Positions 48,961-63,242 of a stretch of 64,000 nucleotides of DNA are shown here, one piece after another. The notes under the pieces were generated by a model. It saw only the letters and a list, made by a program, of their open reading frames with translations. It ran no database searches and was not told the DNA's origin. Position 1 is the stretch's first letter. The number at the start of each line of letters is the position of its first letter. The position numbers and the translations under genes are program-made. The stretch covers positions 16,770,180 to 16,834,179 of the forward strand of contig OX459101.1 in assembly GCA_949775045.1 (NCBI GenBank), read 5' to 3'. Source of the stretch: Metridium senile. Its lineage: Eukaryota > Cnidaria > Anthozoa > Actiniaria > Metridiidae.

Positions 48961-50150
48961 TTTTCTGCGGCCAACCCGGCTACTTTGGAAAGTCCCGAGG
49001 GTGAGGAGGAACTAAATTGGTTGATTAATGTTTACAAAATGTTTAAAATGTGCACAAAAATAAACATATGCACGTAAATCATTTATGACTAATTTTAGGT
49101 TATTTTAATGAGAAATGTCCTTATCCCAAATTTCATAATGTTTTTATTGAGAAAATGAAAACTAAATCTCAGAAACATTATTATCAAGATTAACCTTTTG
49201 AGAAATAAACGTCACGAAAATAAAGATGGATTTTGGGCTGTATGAATCTGCTCGACATATATTTCTATGTACCGGGATGCCTGTGTTACAAAGTGTTGAC
49301 ATTTCATCCCGTCCCCTCCCCCTAAAGCGCCGCTACGAAGATTTGAGTATGCGATAATGGATATAGAGTTCGAAAACTTGAATGCTTCGAAAACTTGAAG
49401 TTGTTCTTGAAAATTGAACGTCAGAACAAGAAAGATAGATAGTTATTTAAGCAATTTGTGTAATTTTTGAGGCGATTTGGGCTGTTGAGAGTGGTTTTCA
49501 GACAGGCCGATCTGAATGTTTTTATGACGTGTTGACGGTGTTCGCTTTGTAGGCTTCGTGAAGGAAGTCACGTTCTCTGACATTATGAAGAACAAAAATA
49601 GCTCATTAATCAATATAAACTCAAGATTTCTGTTTGAAAGTGCTTGATAATATACCGAAGCGAATGCAATTCTGCTGGCGTGGCACATCTTCTGTTTTGT
49701 GCTAGAAAGGAATTCGCTAACGGCGGATCATTCCGGCCAAGATATCCTCGTCTTTATAAAAAAGAAAATAGCAAGCTATATTTCGGGATTCAACGCTGTA
49801 GTACAGCAACTAACAATTTGAGGTAATTTCTTGTCGATCATCAGTCCAAAACATATAGCCATTACTTTCTGAGGGATCAGAGTTAAACGAGTAAACGAGA
49901 GTCGTTATTCGATCGAACAATTAATTCGTCATAATCATCGTCAGTCTCGTCAATCACATCAAAAATAAAAACAAGTTTTCATTTCAATCGATATTTATTC
50001 GTTCGTATTAACCTTCGGTCAGCGATCGTTGCCCATGCGCTGTCATGCACTACCAGGAACGCCTGGGACCTGACCCTCCAATTTGAGGACCACGACGACG
50101 AAGAACCGTTTGCATTTTTAGACTCGAGCTACCACAGGTAGCCCGAGTAA

Positions 50151-53100
50151 TTAAGAGCGTGTCCACGGTAGAACCAGGCAAAACCAGGCAGTGGGTGCTA
50201 CATGGGGGTTCACCGATTTTGCTCAAACTTGGTACAGTTGTAGGTCCTAGTAAGTTATTTATTATCCCAGAAACTCAGTTGGATCTGTCACTTTGGTGGG
50301 AAGTTAGACCACCCCCCTTAAAATACCCATTTTGCCTCGAAAATCAGCCAAATTATAGCTTATTTTTAATGAAACAGAAAACCTTTACTATTGATTACAA
50401 TGATGTAAAACATGTTTCCCTATAAAGTACAGATATCAGTAAGTGTCACCAAGCAAGGAGGTACATTTTTCTTTTAAGCCGTTTCCATGGCAACAATTTG
50501 TTTCGGAGCAAAAATTGCCAATTTTGAAATTACTGTAATATCTCTAGGTTTAAAAATTAATATCTCAAAAGTCCACAATGAAAATGTCAAAAATGGCCAA
50601 TAGTCAACTTAATCTATGTCTTAAATTACCAAAACAAGAAGAAAATCTGCGGGCACTTGTTAACCTTAACTTATATGACGGGTTTGCTTAACCCTACTAT
50701 GTCAATATCACAAAATTCGAGAAGATTCACGCCCGCAAAAAAACTGGTTGACATCCTCCCAATAGCATTAAATTGGCTTCTAATAACCAGGTTGAGTCTA
50801 TATTATGCTCAATGTATCTTAATTTCAAGGATAATAAAAATTGTAAATGTCAAGGCAAAGGGGAAATATACTAAGTGATACGTTTTCGTCATGAAAAAAC
50901 CACCCCTCACTAAGTAGCTTAAATCTCGCAAGTCGGGCGCTATAAACAATCTTTATTGCAATCTACTAAGCTAAGGTTGTTTAAGTTAGGGTCATACAAA
51001 CATTTTGCGCTTTTTATCTACTTTCTTTACATCAACCTCAAACGTTTTGTGATTTTTACTAATTAGATGCATGACATATATGCAAATTAGGCTGTGCAAA
51101 AATTTAACTATTAAAACATTATTATTTCCTTCAACTTTATTGTATTATCTCACTAAACTAAATACAATCTTGGTTTTGATTTCAAACCTCTCAAAACTAA
51201 ATAAAACCCAGCTGAAGACAACTTTGGTGAAGTAGATGTACTGTTTTGAAATTGATGCAAATTACTTGTAAATTATGCAAACTTGATTGCCTTTCATTTT
51301 AATGATATGATCAGTGTAAATCGTGTGGTTCTACACTGAATTGTTCGACGGTATAACTTACAAAAACCAGAAAGGTAAATACAATCCAGTTAGCTGAAGC
51401 AAATAGCTTGTATTTTGGATTTATATCGTTCAGAAGTTCTTTGTATTAAAGAGCACATGATAGGATAAATTAATATTCAGTCGTAGATCATAAGATTTCA
51501 TTCTAATATCATAGCTTGTTATATTAATAGCTTTTGTCAGGAGCCCATTGCCTGCTTTTGTACCATGATTATAATATATCAAGAAAATGAAATCATTGGC
51601 GTGCTTGTACCTTGCTTAGTTATCGACAATAAACCGCAGCGAGACCATTAAATCTTACAATGATCTCTTGTCGACTGATCTAGACCGTGCAAGCAAGTAA
51701 CAATGTTTCAGCTAGCAAAGCGTCTTAGAAACTGGATAATTCTGACAGGTTAATTTTGTATACACTTCACTGTTTCAATGTAATACTTCTATGTATTTTT
51801 GGAGCTCGGGATGTCATTCTATTCGAATTAACGCCGAATATATCATATACTACAAATGGTCACAGACATCGTATGGTCTTTCGTCAAGATATCCTAGTAG
51901 AGATAGGAAATACCGTTTACAGAATGCACAAGAAATACAACTGATGCACTTTCAGAATTTGAACGTTTTGAGAGAACAAGTATATCAGAGAGTGGACTTG
52001 TTCTGTTAAGAGTTGGGGTTTTTGGTTCGAATAGAATGACTGTTTGTCCAAAGCACAGAGAAGTACTCTGCGTCTACTGGCGACCAGTCTATCATTGTCA
52101 ATATCCTTTGCACAAATTGTGCGAGCCTGATAAATGGGATAGAGGAGTTCACAGATAACTAGAGAGATCAAAGACCAGTAGCATGTTTTAGTAAAAAATG
52201 TTTCAAGACGATAGTTATACCCTTATATTTTGAAATTATTTAAAATAATCAGAACACAAAGTAAACATATCACTGAATAATATGTGCCTTTGATGTAAAA
52301 TGAAATCTACAAGACGCGACAAGTGCTGATATTATGTGAGCATAGGAGACGTTATCTGTTAACCGACAATTAACATGAATATTTTTCTACATTTCACTAG
52401 CACCAGCAGCCGTGAGATATTCTATCAGAGAATTAAAACAAAGTTAAGTTCGTATTTTTTTTTACCGCAATCCATACTGAAAAAACATTGAGCAGGTTTA
52501 AATGGATTGTGTCATCACCCCTCCCCCTTCGATTTCAAAACCATTGAGTCCCGTAATTTGCGTTACATGAACACACTGAAATAATACATTTAAGATATTC
52601 AGACCAGCTACAAGAAAGTTTTTTATCGACTTTATCATATTCCTGATTACAATGGTACAAAAGCTTTCAACAAGTTATCATATCAAAACGAAGTCTTATA
52701 TGACTACGACTGAATATCATCATGTCATGCTGTCTGACAAAGGAATTCTTCACGATATAAACCCAAAACACAAGCAATTTGCTTCAGCTAACTGGATTTT
52801 ACTTACCTTCTGATTTTACTAAGTTATCCCGTCGAACAACCCAGCTTACAACACGATTTAAAATTATTAAAATGAAAGGTAAATAAAGCAGTCAAAGCAT
52901 GACGAATTAAGTGCTTATAAACAAGTCGTACCTATTATCGCGCACATTATATTATCATGCTATTCGTAAAAAATAATAATATATATCTTCTAAAAACTGT
53001 TTCAAAATTAATTAAAACAATAATCGCTGCTTATTCTGTTGCAACAAACTCTTTTGTTCCATATTTTCAATCGAGTTTTACGCAGAACAGAAGATATATA

Positions 53101-53874
53101 TTATTTACTACGAAAAGTACGATAATAGGATGTGCGCGATAATAGGTACGACTACATTCCATATGTCGTCACAGAAATATCTGCTTTGAATAAATTTTAA
53201 TATCCTTGAAATTAAGATACATTAAGCATAATAAAGACTCAACCTGGTTATTAGAAGCCAATTTAATGCTATTGGGAGGATTTCAACCAGTTTTTTTGCG
53301 GGCATGAATCTTCTCGAATTTTGTGATATTGACATAGTAGGGTTAAGCAAACCCGCCATATAAGTTAAGGTTAACAAGTGCCCGCAGATTTTCTTCTTGT
53401 TTTGGTAATTTAAGACATAGATTGAGTTGACTATTGGCCATTTTTGACATTTTCATGGTGGACTTTTGAGATATTAATTTTTAAACCTAGAGATATTACA
53501 GTAATTTCAAAATTGGCAATTTTTGCTCCGAAACAAATTGTTGCCATGGAAACGACTTAAAAGAAAAATGTACCTCCTTGCTTGGAAACACTTACTGGCA
53601 TCTGTACTTCATAGGGAAACAAGTTTTACATCACTGTCATCACTATTAAAGGTTTTCTGTTTCATTAAAAATTAGCTATGTTTTTGCTGATTTTCGAGGC
53701 AAAATGGGTATTTTAAGGGGGGGTGGTCTAACTTCCCACCAAAGTGACAGATCCAGCTGAGTTTCTGGGATAACAAATAACTTACTAGGACCTACAACTG
53801 TACCAAGTTTGAGCTAAATCGGTGAACCCCCATGTAGCACCTACTGCCTGGTCCTATCACGGACACACTCTTAA
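50151..53874. mobile_element. Giant foldback element, about 3.7 kb
   Basis: The left end TTAAGAGCGTGTCCACGGTA is mirrored by CACGGACACACTCTTAA at the right. The outer arms (50151-50837 and 53195-53874) match over about 680 bases. Inner homology resumes at 51330-51600 against 52620-52850, so most of the element is one imperfect palindrome centred near 52010. A smaller palindrome (ACCTATTATCGCGCACATTA) sits inside the right arm at 52925-53150. No protein was recognised. Confidence 0.88.
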
Positions 53875-55046
53875 GGCTTAATTAATTACATAGAAGTTAT
53901 ACCAGTATTGTTGTCCGCCATCTTTATTATACTAACACAAAACGTATGTATTCCCTTTAGGGTTTTGTAGATAAATCCAATCAAGGTAGATATCAATTAA
54001 AGATTGATATCAATTATAGATTGATTAGGGATCCCTGTGGAATAATACGTGGGTAGCGACATATAAAAGCATGCATAGGATTTTGAACAAGGTTAAGGTT
54101 TAATTAAATAGAACTTATACCATATTGTTGTCCGCCAACTTTATTATAGTGACACAAAACATGGTAGATATATGAAGCTACTTTAAATAGTAATTTAAGA
54201 CAATGTACGCCAACATCGATTTGTGTTTATAAATGTGATTTTTCTTTTGATTTTGACAAACTGATTTCGTAGAAACCGTCTTTATTCCAGATAAATCAAT
54301 ATCAAAGATATCCAGAAATGTACAACGAACTAATTCGACTTTTCTATCTTGTCCCATACATTTGTATGGGTTTGAGGTAAATGATACATGTTTTCACCAC
54401 AGGCAGCCCAGGCTAGCTCTTTACTTAAAAAAATGTTTTTTTTTTGTAACTAATACATAACTACACGCTATTGTACACAGATTGATGTATTGATATTGCG
54501 GCGATTTCTACATTTATTTCTACAAATAAATTTCTATACACTAATTTTAACAAAAAATACACTTGATTGATCATGAATTATAACACATCAAATGTGTTGC
54601 ATACAATCCCAATGCCTCCTTCTGTCTTTTCTTTCTGTGTTTAAAGCAGAATAAAATATAAGCTGAGAGTAATGAATATCGGTCATAAAAATAGTAGATT
54701 ATTAACTTAAAATGAATAATGAAAAATTGATCAGAAAAGAATAATGACTAAACAATAGGGAAAATTGAAAATGAATAATAAACATTTAATATGTAAGATT
54801 GTTTAGTGAAAATGAATTAATGGTAGACTGCATATTAATATTATTTTCTGTGGGAATACCAAGCTGTGATCGCTTTGATTGAACTGTGCAACTCGTTGGT
54901 GTCCGATTCAATTTAACCTTGCTTTGTTTATATTCCCCTGAGTGGATGAATGCAAGTTTCAGCAAGTCCTCTCTATGTACTCAGTGTGACTTCACAACTT
55001 ATATCCCAAGGCTTTAGGTTATCAGTTGCACACTGTTAATAACAAA

Positions 55047-55823
55047 ATGGAATCAGCCATGGAGGAGCATCCTAAACGATCACGAAGCCTCACCATTCCA
55101 CTTCATATTCTTCACTTCTGTTTCTCGTTTGGACTGATTGTTGCCGTCGTTCACAACCAGCTTGTTAACAATGCAAAGTTTGAGAAACTCGAATCAAAGT
55201 GTGTATGTGAAGAGACACCGTTAACTGACTCTGCAGCAATTGAGGAGAACAAGACAAACGCTCGTATGGCGTTTGCATCTGGAACCAGTCAGACTAAACC
55301 CCATTCATTATTGAAAAGATCACTTGGGACTGATACTACTAGCAAGAAAACCAGCCTTACCGAAGTTGATAATAGTGATACTGTTGGTGTTGTAGTTAAC
55401 TTTACAGAAACAAACCAATACAACGAGATTGATATCAATGGAAAGACGACCAATGAAAGTAGTCCCGATAAAGTGGAATTGAATTCAAATAACACAAACA
55501 TATCCAACGCATCAGATATTGAAAATGTATCGACAAATCTTCCAACCACTACTAACACAAGAGGTACCGGATTGAGTAATCCCAAGAGTTCGTATGTAAA
55601 TACCAGTGAAAGCCAAATTCTCAACTCGCCACACAATAAGACCTCGGCCGTGAATACATCGTTGTTATCGGGATCGACCAATAACACAGGGGATTACTCA
55701 GGAATAAAAAGGCCAGCAAATGCAAAGAACATCTCTTGTGGTGACTGCAATTCTACAGTGAAAATCATCGAGGAAAATATAGACTTGGTTTCCTGTTTTA
55801 AAAAGCTAAAGGTTATCATCAAC
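55047..55823 (+). CDS. Gene E exon 1: tail, signal anchor, stalk
   Basis: The hydrophobic anchor [19 protein letters not shown] follows a basic KRSRS. KCVCEE and [21 protein letters not shown] blocks are conserved. Compared with D the stalk has several small in-frame deletions (for example the SLF..TNQTKEL stretch), which suggests weak constraint on stalk length. Confidence 0.85.
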
Positions 55824-58796
55824 GTAAGTCAAACTATTTCGTTACTGTTTACCATTACACTTATAAATTAATATTTCTTAGCCTGCGTTGTCGGCGCAGT
55901 CACTTGAGAATAATAATAATAAAAAAAAAACCTCAGGGACCCCTTTTACCAGGGCGCCAAGGTACCCTTCGTGTTTGTATTGGTAGATCCCTACCCCTAT
56001 GTTTTTCGTATAATTATCCCCTTTACCTTAATTCCACAATGGCCACACACTGTTATCAAGTTAGTCCAGTAAAAACAATTCCTGACATTTTGTTACTAAT
56101 CTCTTGATCTTTGTATCCATAGAACTATCTTGAATCAGGAAAAACAGTAGGAGATTGTAAACTATTTCAAGGTAAACATATAGATCAATGTCAACGTTGA
56201 TATCCAAAAAGAGAGGGCCTGCTGGGCGGTGCTTTCTCTTGTGGTAGAGAGGATTTTAAAATGCTCGATCATTTGTCCACCTAGGGATTGCGCCACTTTA
56301 TGGTTTTAAGTGAGCAAGATCCCAGGATATTCCCAACCCCACCAAGGCCTCGTCCCCAATAGTTAAAAGCAGGTTTTACACAAAGAGATTTCAGTAAATA
56401 CATAATGGATAGTAGATCGATTGTGAAAAAGCAATCAATATAATAATTTGTTGTCACCATTTTGATTAATCAATAAAAAATAATATAGATACTGATTTCA
56501 ACCAGATCAATCCCTCACAATAAAGTTCTAGTTGATAAAATAACTTATTATTTAGCATTTATTGAGGATTTATTGATCGATGATTTATGATTTATTGATG
56601 ATTCTAGATCTTCTTTTATTTGTTTATTTATTATTCAGTTATATTTATTTAATATTTATTTACTTATTTATTATTCATTTAAGAGTTATTATTCATTGAT
56701 GATTGATGATTGATTGATGATTTGTCTATGATTTATTTAGTTATTTAGATATTATTTATTTTATTGTTGTTTATTATTTTATAGGTCCACAAGGTGAACG
56801 TGGCGAGAAGGGTTGTTCTGGAACATTCTTTGGTGAGTAGTAAGAGGGTGTGAAAAGGGGGTCCGCACTATATTTTTAAGCGATCGCACTTCCCAAATGT
56901 TTTTAAGTAGTTCCAAATGCCAGTGTATTATAATTTCTATATATAACAACAGTTTAACGTTTTTCCGACATTCAGAGAGCAATATCCTGTACTTGTATCT
57001 CTGACTCCCCAAATCACGGCAAACGACAGAATCTCGAATATCACGTAAGAGTTTTCAGTTTCCAGTTTACCGGCTCTGAGTCAATGGTCTGAACCCAGCT
57101 ATGGAAAACTATTAGAAATAGTGTTGTTTTCTGACGTTTTGACATCCTGAATGCAGCGCTGTATTGTTTGTTTTTTTGTTTCCCGCGAAAATCCTTCGAA
57201 ACCCTGTTGAAACTTAAAACCTTCTAATGGAAAAAAAAACGAGAATGACACAAGCTGGCACATCAAGTAATCTCTGACGACGTTTCTCTTTACAGCTGAA
57301 CCATCATTCAGACCCAATCATCAAAGGCTTGTCTTCAACGAGGCAAATGCCGCTGTCTTGACATGTACTGCAGTAGCCAACCCTTCAGCACAAATCACGT
57401 GGTACCGTGACAATATGCTGATAAACGAACAGCGTGACAGTACGTCTTACACTATTGAGAATCGTGACGTCACGCCTCGAGGTAACTTATGATAGATTGA
57501 TAGATTGATAATTGATAGATTGCTATAATATAACGAGCTTATATAAATAACGTTCGATTTGAGTGACTACACCATTAGCCGGAAGCCACTCTAGCTAGTT
57601 TTAAAATTTTAATATTTTATTGGTCAACGGGCGCGATACTTTTGATTATGTAATTATATTTTTCTATAAAGAATGGGATCGAGTAAAGACGAAATGTACA
57701 GCCCATTGGAAAATATTAAATATAGTTCAACCAATCAGAGTGCACATTTTAGAATAAATTATATTTTTTTACGCTTGTGATACCTTCTTTCGAAGCGACA
57801 CTTGTTGATATGTCGTGTGAACATGACCAACTTTAAACCTTATTTTCGTGGTAAATAAGAGGACATACCACACTATAGTAAACTGTAGGAAATGTGTTAA
57901 ACATAATTTTCGTTTTATTCATTTTAGCCACTGCTCGAGCCAAGAATTGCCCGAGTGAAATTCCACACCCAGTGGTACAAAGTACTTTGATAATAAACAA
58001 ATCAAACGGTTCAGATACAGGGACATATTCCTGTATGGCACGTAATATCCTTGGTACAACAAATTTTAACATAGATATCCTTGTACAAGGTGAGTATACA
58101 TACTTAAAAAAACAACCATAAAGCTAGTTTTGTTTTTCTGATTAACATTCTATGTTTCACTAATAGTCCATGTACAGCTGACAACAATCCCATTTAACAT
58201 CACGGTCGTGCAAGATGAAAATGTATTGCTAAGCTGCCAAGCCTCTGGTGTGCCACGTCCAACTATCATGTGGTACAGGAAAGATGATGGACCAATGCCA
58301 GTGCAGCACAGCGTTGCCATGGGAGATTTACATATTAAGAATATAAGTAAAGAAGAAGAAGGCACCTTTGTTTGCTTGGCTGAAAATGTTCTGGGATCGA
58401 AAACCACTGAGGCTACTGTTACAGTAAATGGTATGTTCTTCACGATACCTGAGTGACTAACACGATGTGTTTCTATTTGACAAAAATACATTTCTAAATA
58501 CAGTTTAATTGTTATTTCTTTGTTTGCAGTTTTCCCTAATATAACATCGTTTGCCGACCACGTGATAACAGTAAATGAGAGTAATAAGCTTGTTTTGCCC
58601 TGCAATGCCACAGGGTACCCGCTTCCTGAATTACGATGGACAAAAAGGAACGATTTTCTTCCAGTACGTCGATATTATTTTGATTCTCAAGTGTTGAATA
58701 TAGCAAACGTGACGTACGAGGATGGAGGAGAGTACATATGTACAGCTAACAATACAGTTGGTTTGGTCAATAGGAGTGTCCAGGTCTTGGTGCAAG
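55047..58796 (+). CDS. Gene E: type II membrane Ig paralog, 5' part to Ig3
   Basis: Exons 55047-55823, 56123-56171, 56785-56832, 57296-57481, 57928-58089, 58167-58430 and 58530-58796 join in frame with GT-AG introns. Order: [14 protein letters not shown] tail, anchor, Asn-rich stalk (slightly shorter than D), linker VGDCKLFQ, collagen [13 protein letters not shown], Ig1, Ig2, Ig3. Every exon is open and aligns with D. The exon expected next (Ig4) would follow about 2 kb later in D. Here the intron is filled by a MITE and large direct repeats that run off the window, so the 3' half was not seen and the C-terminal domain is unknown. Confidence 0.85.
57296..58796 (+). CDS. Gene E Ig1-Ig3 exons
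   Basis: 57296-57481 with 57928-58089 is Ig1 (VLTCTAVANP, GTYSCMARN). 58167-58430 is Ig2 (LLSCQASGVP, GTFVCLAEN). 58530-58796 is Ig3 ([20 protein letters not shown]). All canonical cysteines are present. In Ig2 the usual TITWYRK is TIMWYRK. Confidence 0.88.
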
Positions 58797-59057
58797 GTAA
58801 TATACTTCAATATATTTCAATATTTCATGTTTTTCACCTTAAAGCTAGAAAGCTGAGAACGACCAAGAATATGAGTAGATACATTTTGCAGGCTTCAGGA
58901 TATCAATTTTAATCACTATTGATGATTCAAAATATTTTACCAGTCACTGTTCAAGCTCTTGTGACAGGGAGCCCGGCTTTTGGTTGCTTTTACGTAAGAT
59001 AAAAAATCGCGTAGCTTTTTTGGGATTACTGTGGTGCCTAGGAGATAAGCACTACAT

Positions 59058-59280
59058 ATCGTGACCTTTGTAAACAGTTTACGTAATCTATGAAATCCGA
59101 CCTAAGTAATGGGAGAGTCGTTGGCGTGTAATCAGATCGGTACTCGCATAGAATAGTGTGTTTTAAGAGAATGCGTTACTAAATTCGTTATCACCGGATC
59201 TGATTACATGCCAACGACTGTCCCACTTATAGAGGTCGGATTTCATAGCTTACGCTAACTGTTTAACAAGGCTCACGATA
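59058..59280. mobile_element. Hairpin MITE, about 220 bp
   Basis: TATCGTGACCTTTGTAAACA GTTTACGTAATC TATGAAATCCGACC is mirrored at the right, with a further inner pair GTCGTTGGCGTGTAATCAGA. Confidence 0.8.
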
Positions 59281-59367
59281 AGTAAATTTGTATACCTGAA
59301 AAAAGGTGTGTGTTGATAAATGTTTGAAATGGAAAACATATATATCGTTTGTAGTTCACACACATAT

Positions 59368-59406
59368 CAGTGGCGGATCCAGAATTTTTGAAAATGGTTG
59401 GCTAGG

Positions 59407-59489
<83 letters not shown>

Positions 59490-59592
59490 CTATTCCCTGA
59501 CAGCAGTAGCCTTTCCAAGGCCCGAAAGCGTCGAGCTGGTCCATAGAGGAGGTGGCTAGCCACCCCATTCACCACCCCTGGATCCACCCCTG
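59368..59592. mobile_element. hAT-like MITE with internal TA microsatellite
   Basis: Ends CAGTGGCGGATCCAG and CTGGATCCACCCCTG are inverted with two mismatches, and CATAT flanks both sides. The homologous intron of gene D (about 42125) reads straight through, an empty site. It contains (TA)n at 59409-59487. Confidence 0.8.
59409..59487. repeat. TA dinucleotide microsatellite
   Basis: About 79 bases of uninterrupted TA. Confidence 0.97.
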
Positions 59593-59991
59593 CATATATA
59601 TATATATATTACTAGATTATTATACAATGTATATTCTATATGGGTATTGACACTACAATAAGTGGCACGCAATTCTGATTGAGCGCTAACCAGTTCAACG
59701 TCATTTTTAAGCGCGCGTGCGCAATCAACGGTCGGGGTTTTCGTTGTTTTGATTTTTCGCGCGTGCTTAGTAGTCAGTTTTGAGAAAAGGTACACAAAAA
59801 AACAGTTTTTTATCATGTAAATGTCCTAAAGAACTTACTGAATGAAGTTGTTCTAAACAAATGTGAGCCATTTGTTCTAGGACACAAGTCACTTGATTGA
59901 TTAAGCTCGAAAATTTTACGAGAATATGTGATTTGATCAAATCAAAATAGACAGTTTTGCATTATGATAACTTTTTGTCTATGTTATAAAA

Positions 59992-60149
59992 TAAATGGTT
60001 CATAAGTAGTTGTGCGTCCACCGTGTTATGGATGTACTTGGGAGGTTGCCTAAGCTTCGCGTCGTGCAACTCATTACGCTTCTTTCGTGCTTAGCAACCT
60101 CCCACGTGCATCCATAACACGATGGACGCACGCTACTTATGAACCATTT
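59992..60149. mobile_element. Hairpin MITE, about 158 bp
   Basis: AAATGGTTCATAAGTAGTTG TGCGTCCACCGTGTTATGGA is mirrored at the right, ending GCTACTTATGAACCATTT. It is absent from the homologous part of gene D. Confidence 0.82.
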
Positions 60150-62195
60150 CTTTAATATAGTGAACATGGAATGAGAATTATGAATTATATGTTAACAAAT
60201 AAAGCAATTAGTATTGAGTATTTTGAGCGAACTTATGGGGTGCCACGTACCATTTCTTTTAGAGCTTTTAAGCTTAAAAGTGTTTTAGATGGACAATAGT
60301 GTTAATGGCATTAACAATATAGAGAATGTTAATGCAACAAATTAAAGTATGACAACAATTGGCCTTTTCCATAGCGAGCAAGGGACTGGGTACGAGTGTG
60401 AAAAACTAATTTAATTGTGGTTCCAGAAAAAATATCCCTGTCTCATGGGGTAGTCACCAAATATAAGGTTATTGACCAAGTTTCAGAACGTTTGGCTAAA
60501 TAGAAAAAAAATTATGAGCATCCAAACTCTGCCAAAATTACAGTGAAATGTATGGTGTCTTCCAAAACGTCCTGCCAAACCATACATTCTTTGTATTTTG
60601 GAAAAAAAATAATATACAAATTAGGTAATACCTAATAGCGGAGCTCCAGTTTAAATTGTTCTTACAACATCAATATGTGTATGTAAATAGTTTTTGTGCA
60701 TGGGCCATGCCTAATCTAAACTGTAATTATTTTAGATATGTAACCGCAAAAGACAACTACAAAATCATAGATATAGGTGGAACGGACTTTTAATTTTATT
60801 TACTTTATGAGCAAATAATAATCTGCGATATATATATTTTCGATAAAAATTCAAAAATCTTTTTTATCACGCATACAGCGTACTATATTTTTCAATAATT
60901 TTATGCTCAAATTATGAAAAAGGTATTTTGTGTATATAATGAATTATTAACTAAAAAATCCAACCCAACCCATTTTTATTTTTAAAATATGAACCTAGAA
61001 AAAAACTTCGATATCACTATAACGTTTCTAGAGAAACAAAATTAGGGGTATCCACGCGTTTTTGAAAAACATGAATTTTTAGATTTTACTTTTTGAGATC
61101 AAATCGTACAAACATTCGTGACAGCGTGAATTGTGTCACGCACGACACAGCGTGCATGATAAAGTCCCATAGACAAAACGCTGAGAAAAATCAAGATTTT
61201 GAGCTTCAAATTGACAAAAACGTTACTTGAACAAGTACTTAATAGGATGGTAACTATGTATTTAAAGGAAAAAAGGGAATTCTATAACATTTCTTTATAA
61301 TAAAAAAACTTTTCATCGAATTAAATTTACAATTAAAAAAAGTAGTCATGGCAAATCTTCAAAATTCAAACAAAACAAAAACGACCTGAAACGGTTCTTT
61401 TGAAGTGGAATTAAAAACCTCAAGTATCAGTTCTACCAACACAGGAACGATTTGAAAAGACAAGGATGTTAAAACAAGGTATTTTATTATGAAAAAGTTT
61501 GTGTAAAACATCATTTTGTTCTGTAAAAAAACTTTAACAACTTTGAAATAGAAACTACAATAAAAATGTTCGTTTAGTAAACATAAAATAGTCAATATTG
61601 CTAAATAAACAGATGTTATTCAACCAGTTTTGAATTATGTTTGTATTCTAATTCATCTTTAATGTTTTCCGTTGATGAGTTTGTGAAAAGCACATAAAGA
61701 AATCCCTTTTTGAATCGACCAAATACCACAAAAAGTACAATTTACACACTTGTAAACATCGTGTTATGTACGGTTTGTATCTCAAAAAGTAAATCAAATG
61801 GAGATAAACGTTTTCTTTTTTCTTTCTGATAATAAATCAGAGAACAGATAACTGATTCTTCCTTTTTGAAGCTTAATAATTATTTCAAGTTTTTAGGCCG
61901 TGTTTTTTCACGCTCGTTATCAAACAGTTTTTTCTCAAAAAACTTGAAATAAATAATCCGTTGAACTTACTTTATCGGTGATTATTTTCCAAAGGTTTTC
62001 TTCTTCTCAATGACATCGATAATATTTTGACGAATACATGAATATACTTGAATCAGTTTTGATGAATTAAACATGGTCATAGTTAAACTGCCAAGCTTGA
62101 AAATCCATAAATAAACTATACTGAAGGAAGCATTTTGAAGATAGTTTTCATAACGAATAAAGTCGCTTCTTTTTCAATTCTTTTACGTTGCTGTT

Positions 62196-62430
62196 ATTCT
62201 TCTACGAAGTTTTATCTACAGACAAGTGTTCTTGGCCTTTCAATCTTTTCCTTTTCTTGAGATAAATTTCTTCATTTTTGTCTCCTTCAAGTTTATTTTC
62301 TTCTTTGGTAGTCTTTATTCTTCAAAGAAGTTTTTTCTACAGACACGTTTTCTTGGCCTTTCAGTTCTACTGTTTAATTTCTTCATTTTTGTATCCGGCA
62401 CAAGTTTATTTTCTTCTTCGGCCAAAACTA
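62196..62430. repeat. Imperfect tandem duplication, period about 125 bp
   Basis: AAGTTTTATCTACAGACAAG TGTTCTTGGCCTTTC near 62205 recurs near 62330 with changes. It lies between the two long direct repeats. Confidence 0.6.
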
Positions 62431-63127
62431 TCTTAATTTGATTCTTCGATGTTCATATTTCTCAGTTGATATTTTAAGTATTGTATTTTGTTGTTGTTTG
62501 TTTGACTTTTTTTGTCGATAAAAGAACAACCTGCTTTCGATTCGGGCTCTGCTATTCGGCGCGCGCGCATCACTTTCCCGCCGAAATGTAACAGCCAATC
62601 AGTATCGTGATGGGCACGGACGTTGTACGGACGTGCGCGCCCGCGATCCTATGTGGTGTCCATGAAAAATCAACTCGATGGGTTACCATTTTTTCTTAGG
62701 TAATATACAAATTAGGTAATACCTAATAGCGGAGCTCCCAGTTTTTAAAAAAATTAAAAACTAATTTAAATTAATTTAAAAATTGTTCTAACAACATCAA
62801 TATGTGCATGTAAATAGTTTTTGTGCATGGGCCATGCCCAATCTAAACTGTAATTATTTTAGTTATGTAACCGCAAAAGAAAACTACAAAATCATAGACA
62901 TAAGTGGAACGGACTTTTAATTTTATTTACTTTTTGAGCAAATAATAATCTGCGATATATATATTTTCGATAAAAATTCAAAAATCTTATTTATCACGCA
63001 TACAACGTACTATATTTTTCAATAATTTTATGCTCAAATTATGAAAAAGGTATTTTGTGTGCATAATGAATTATTGACTAAAAATCCAACCCAAACCATT
63101 TATATTTTTAAAATATGAACCTAGAAA

Positions 63128-63242
63128 AATTAAAGTTTGAAGTTAAAGTTTAAAGAAAATTAAAGTTTAAAGTTAAAAAAATTGAAGTTAAAGTTTAAAG
63201 AAAATTAAAGTTTAAAGTTTAAAGAAATTAAAGTTTTAAGAA
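63128..63242 (+). repeat. AAAGTTTAAAG minisatellite
   Basis: Units of AAATTAAAGTTTAAAGTT and AAGAAA are repeated several times. It takes the place of unique sequence at the same point of the first direct repeat (about 61005-61065). Confidence 0.8.

Larger units (their letters stand above)
45693..55046. other. Intergenic D-E, filled with mobile elements
   Basis: 45693-47960 is homologous to the flank of gene A, with two insertions. 47960-48660 and 49020-50150 show no recognisable gene. 50151-53874 is a giant foldback element. 53880-54890 is AT-rich; 54012-54095 repeats the GGGATCCCTGTGGAATAAT segment found at 48540. Confidence 0.6.

Noticed and set aside
59356..59568. Tyr-Ile repeat reading frames
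   Set aside because: Translation of the TA microsatellite.
62226..62441. 71-codon Phe-rich reading frame
   Set aside because: Composition-driven (TTC/TTT runs), spans an imperfect tandem duplication, no start context or splice support.
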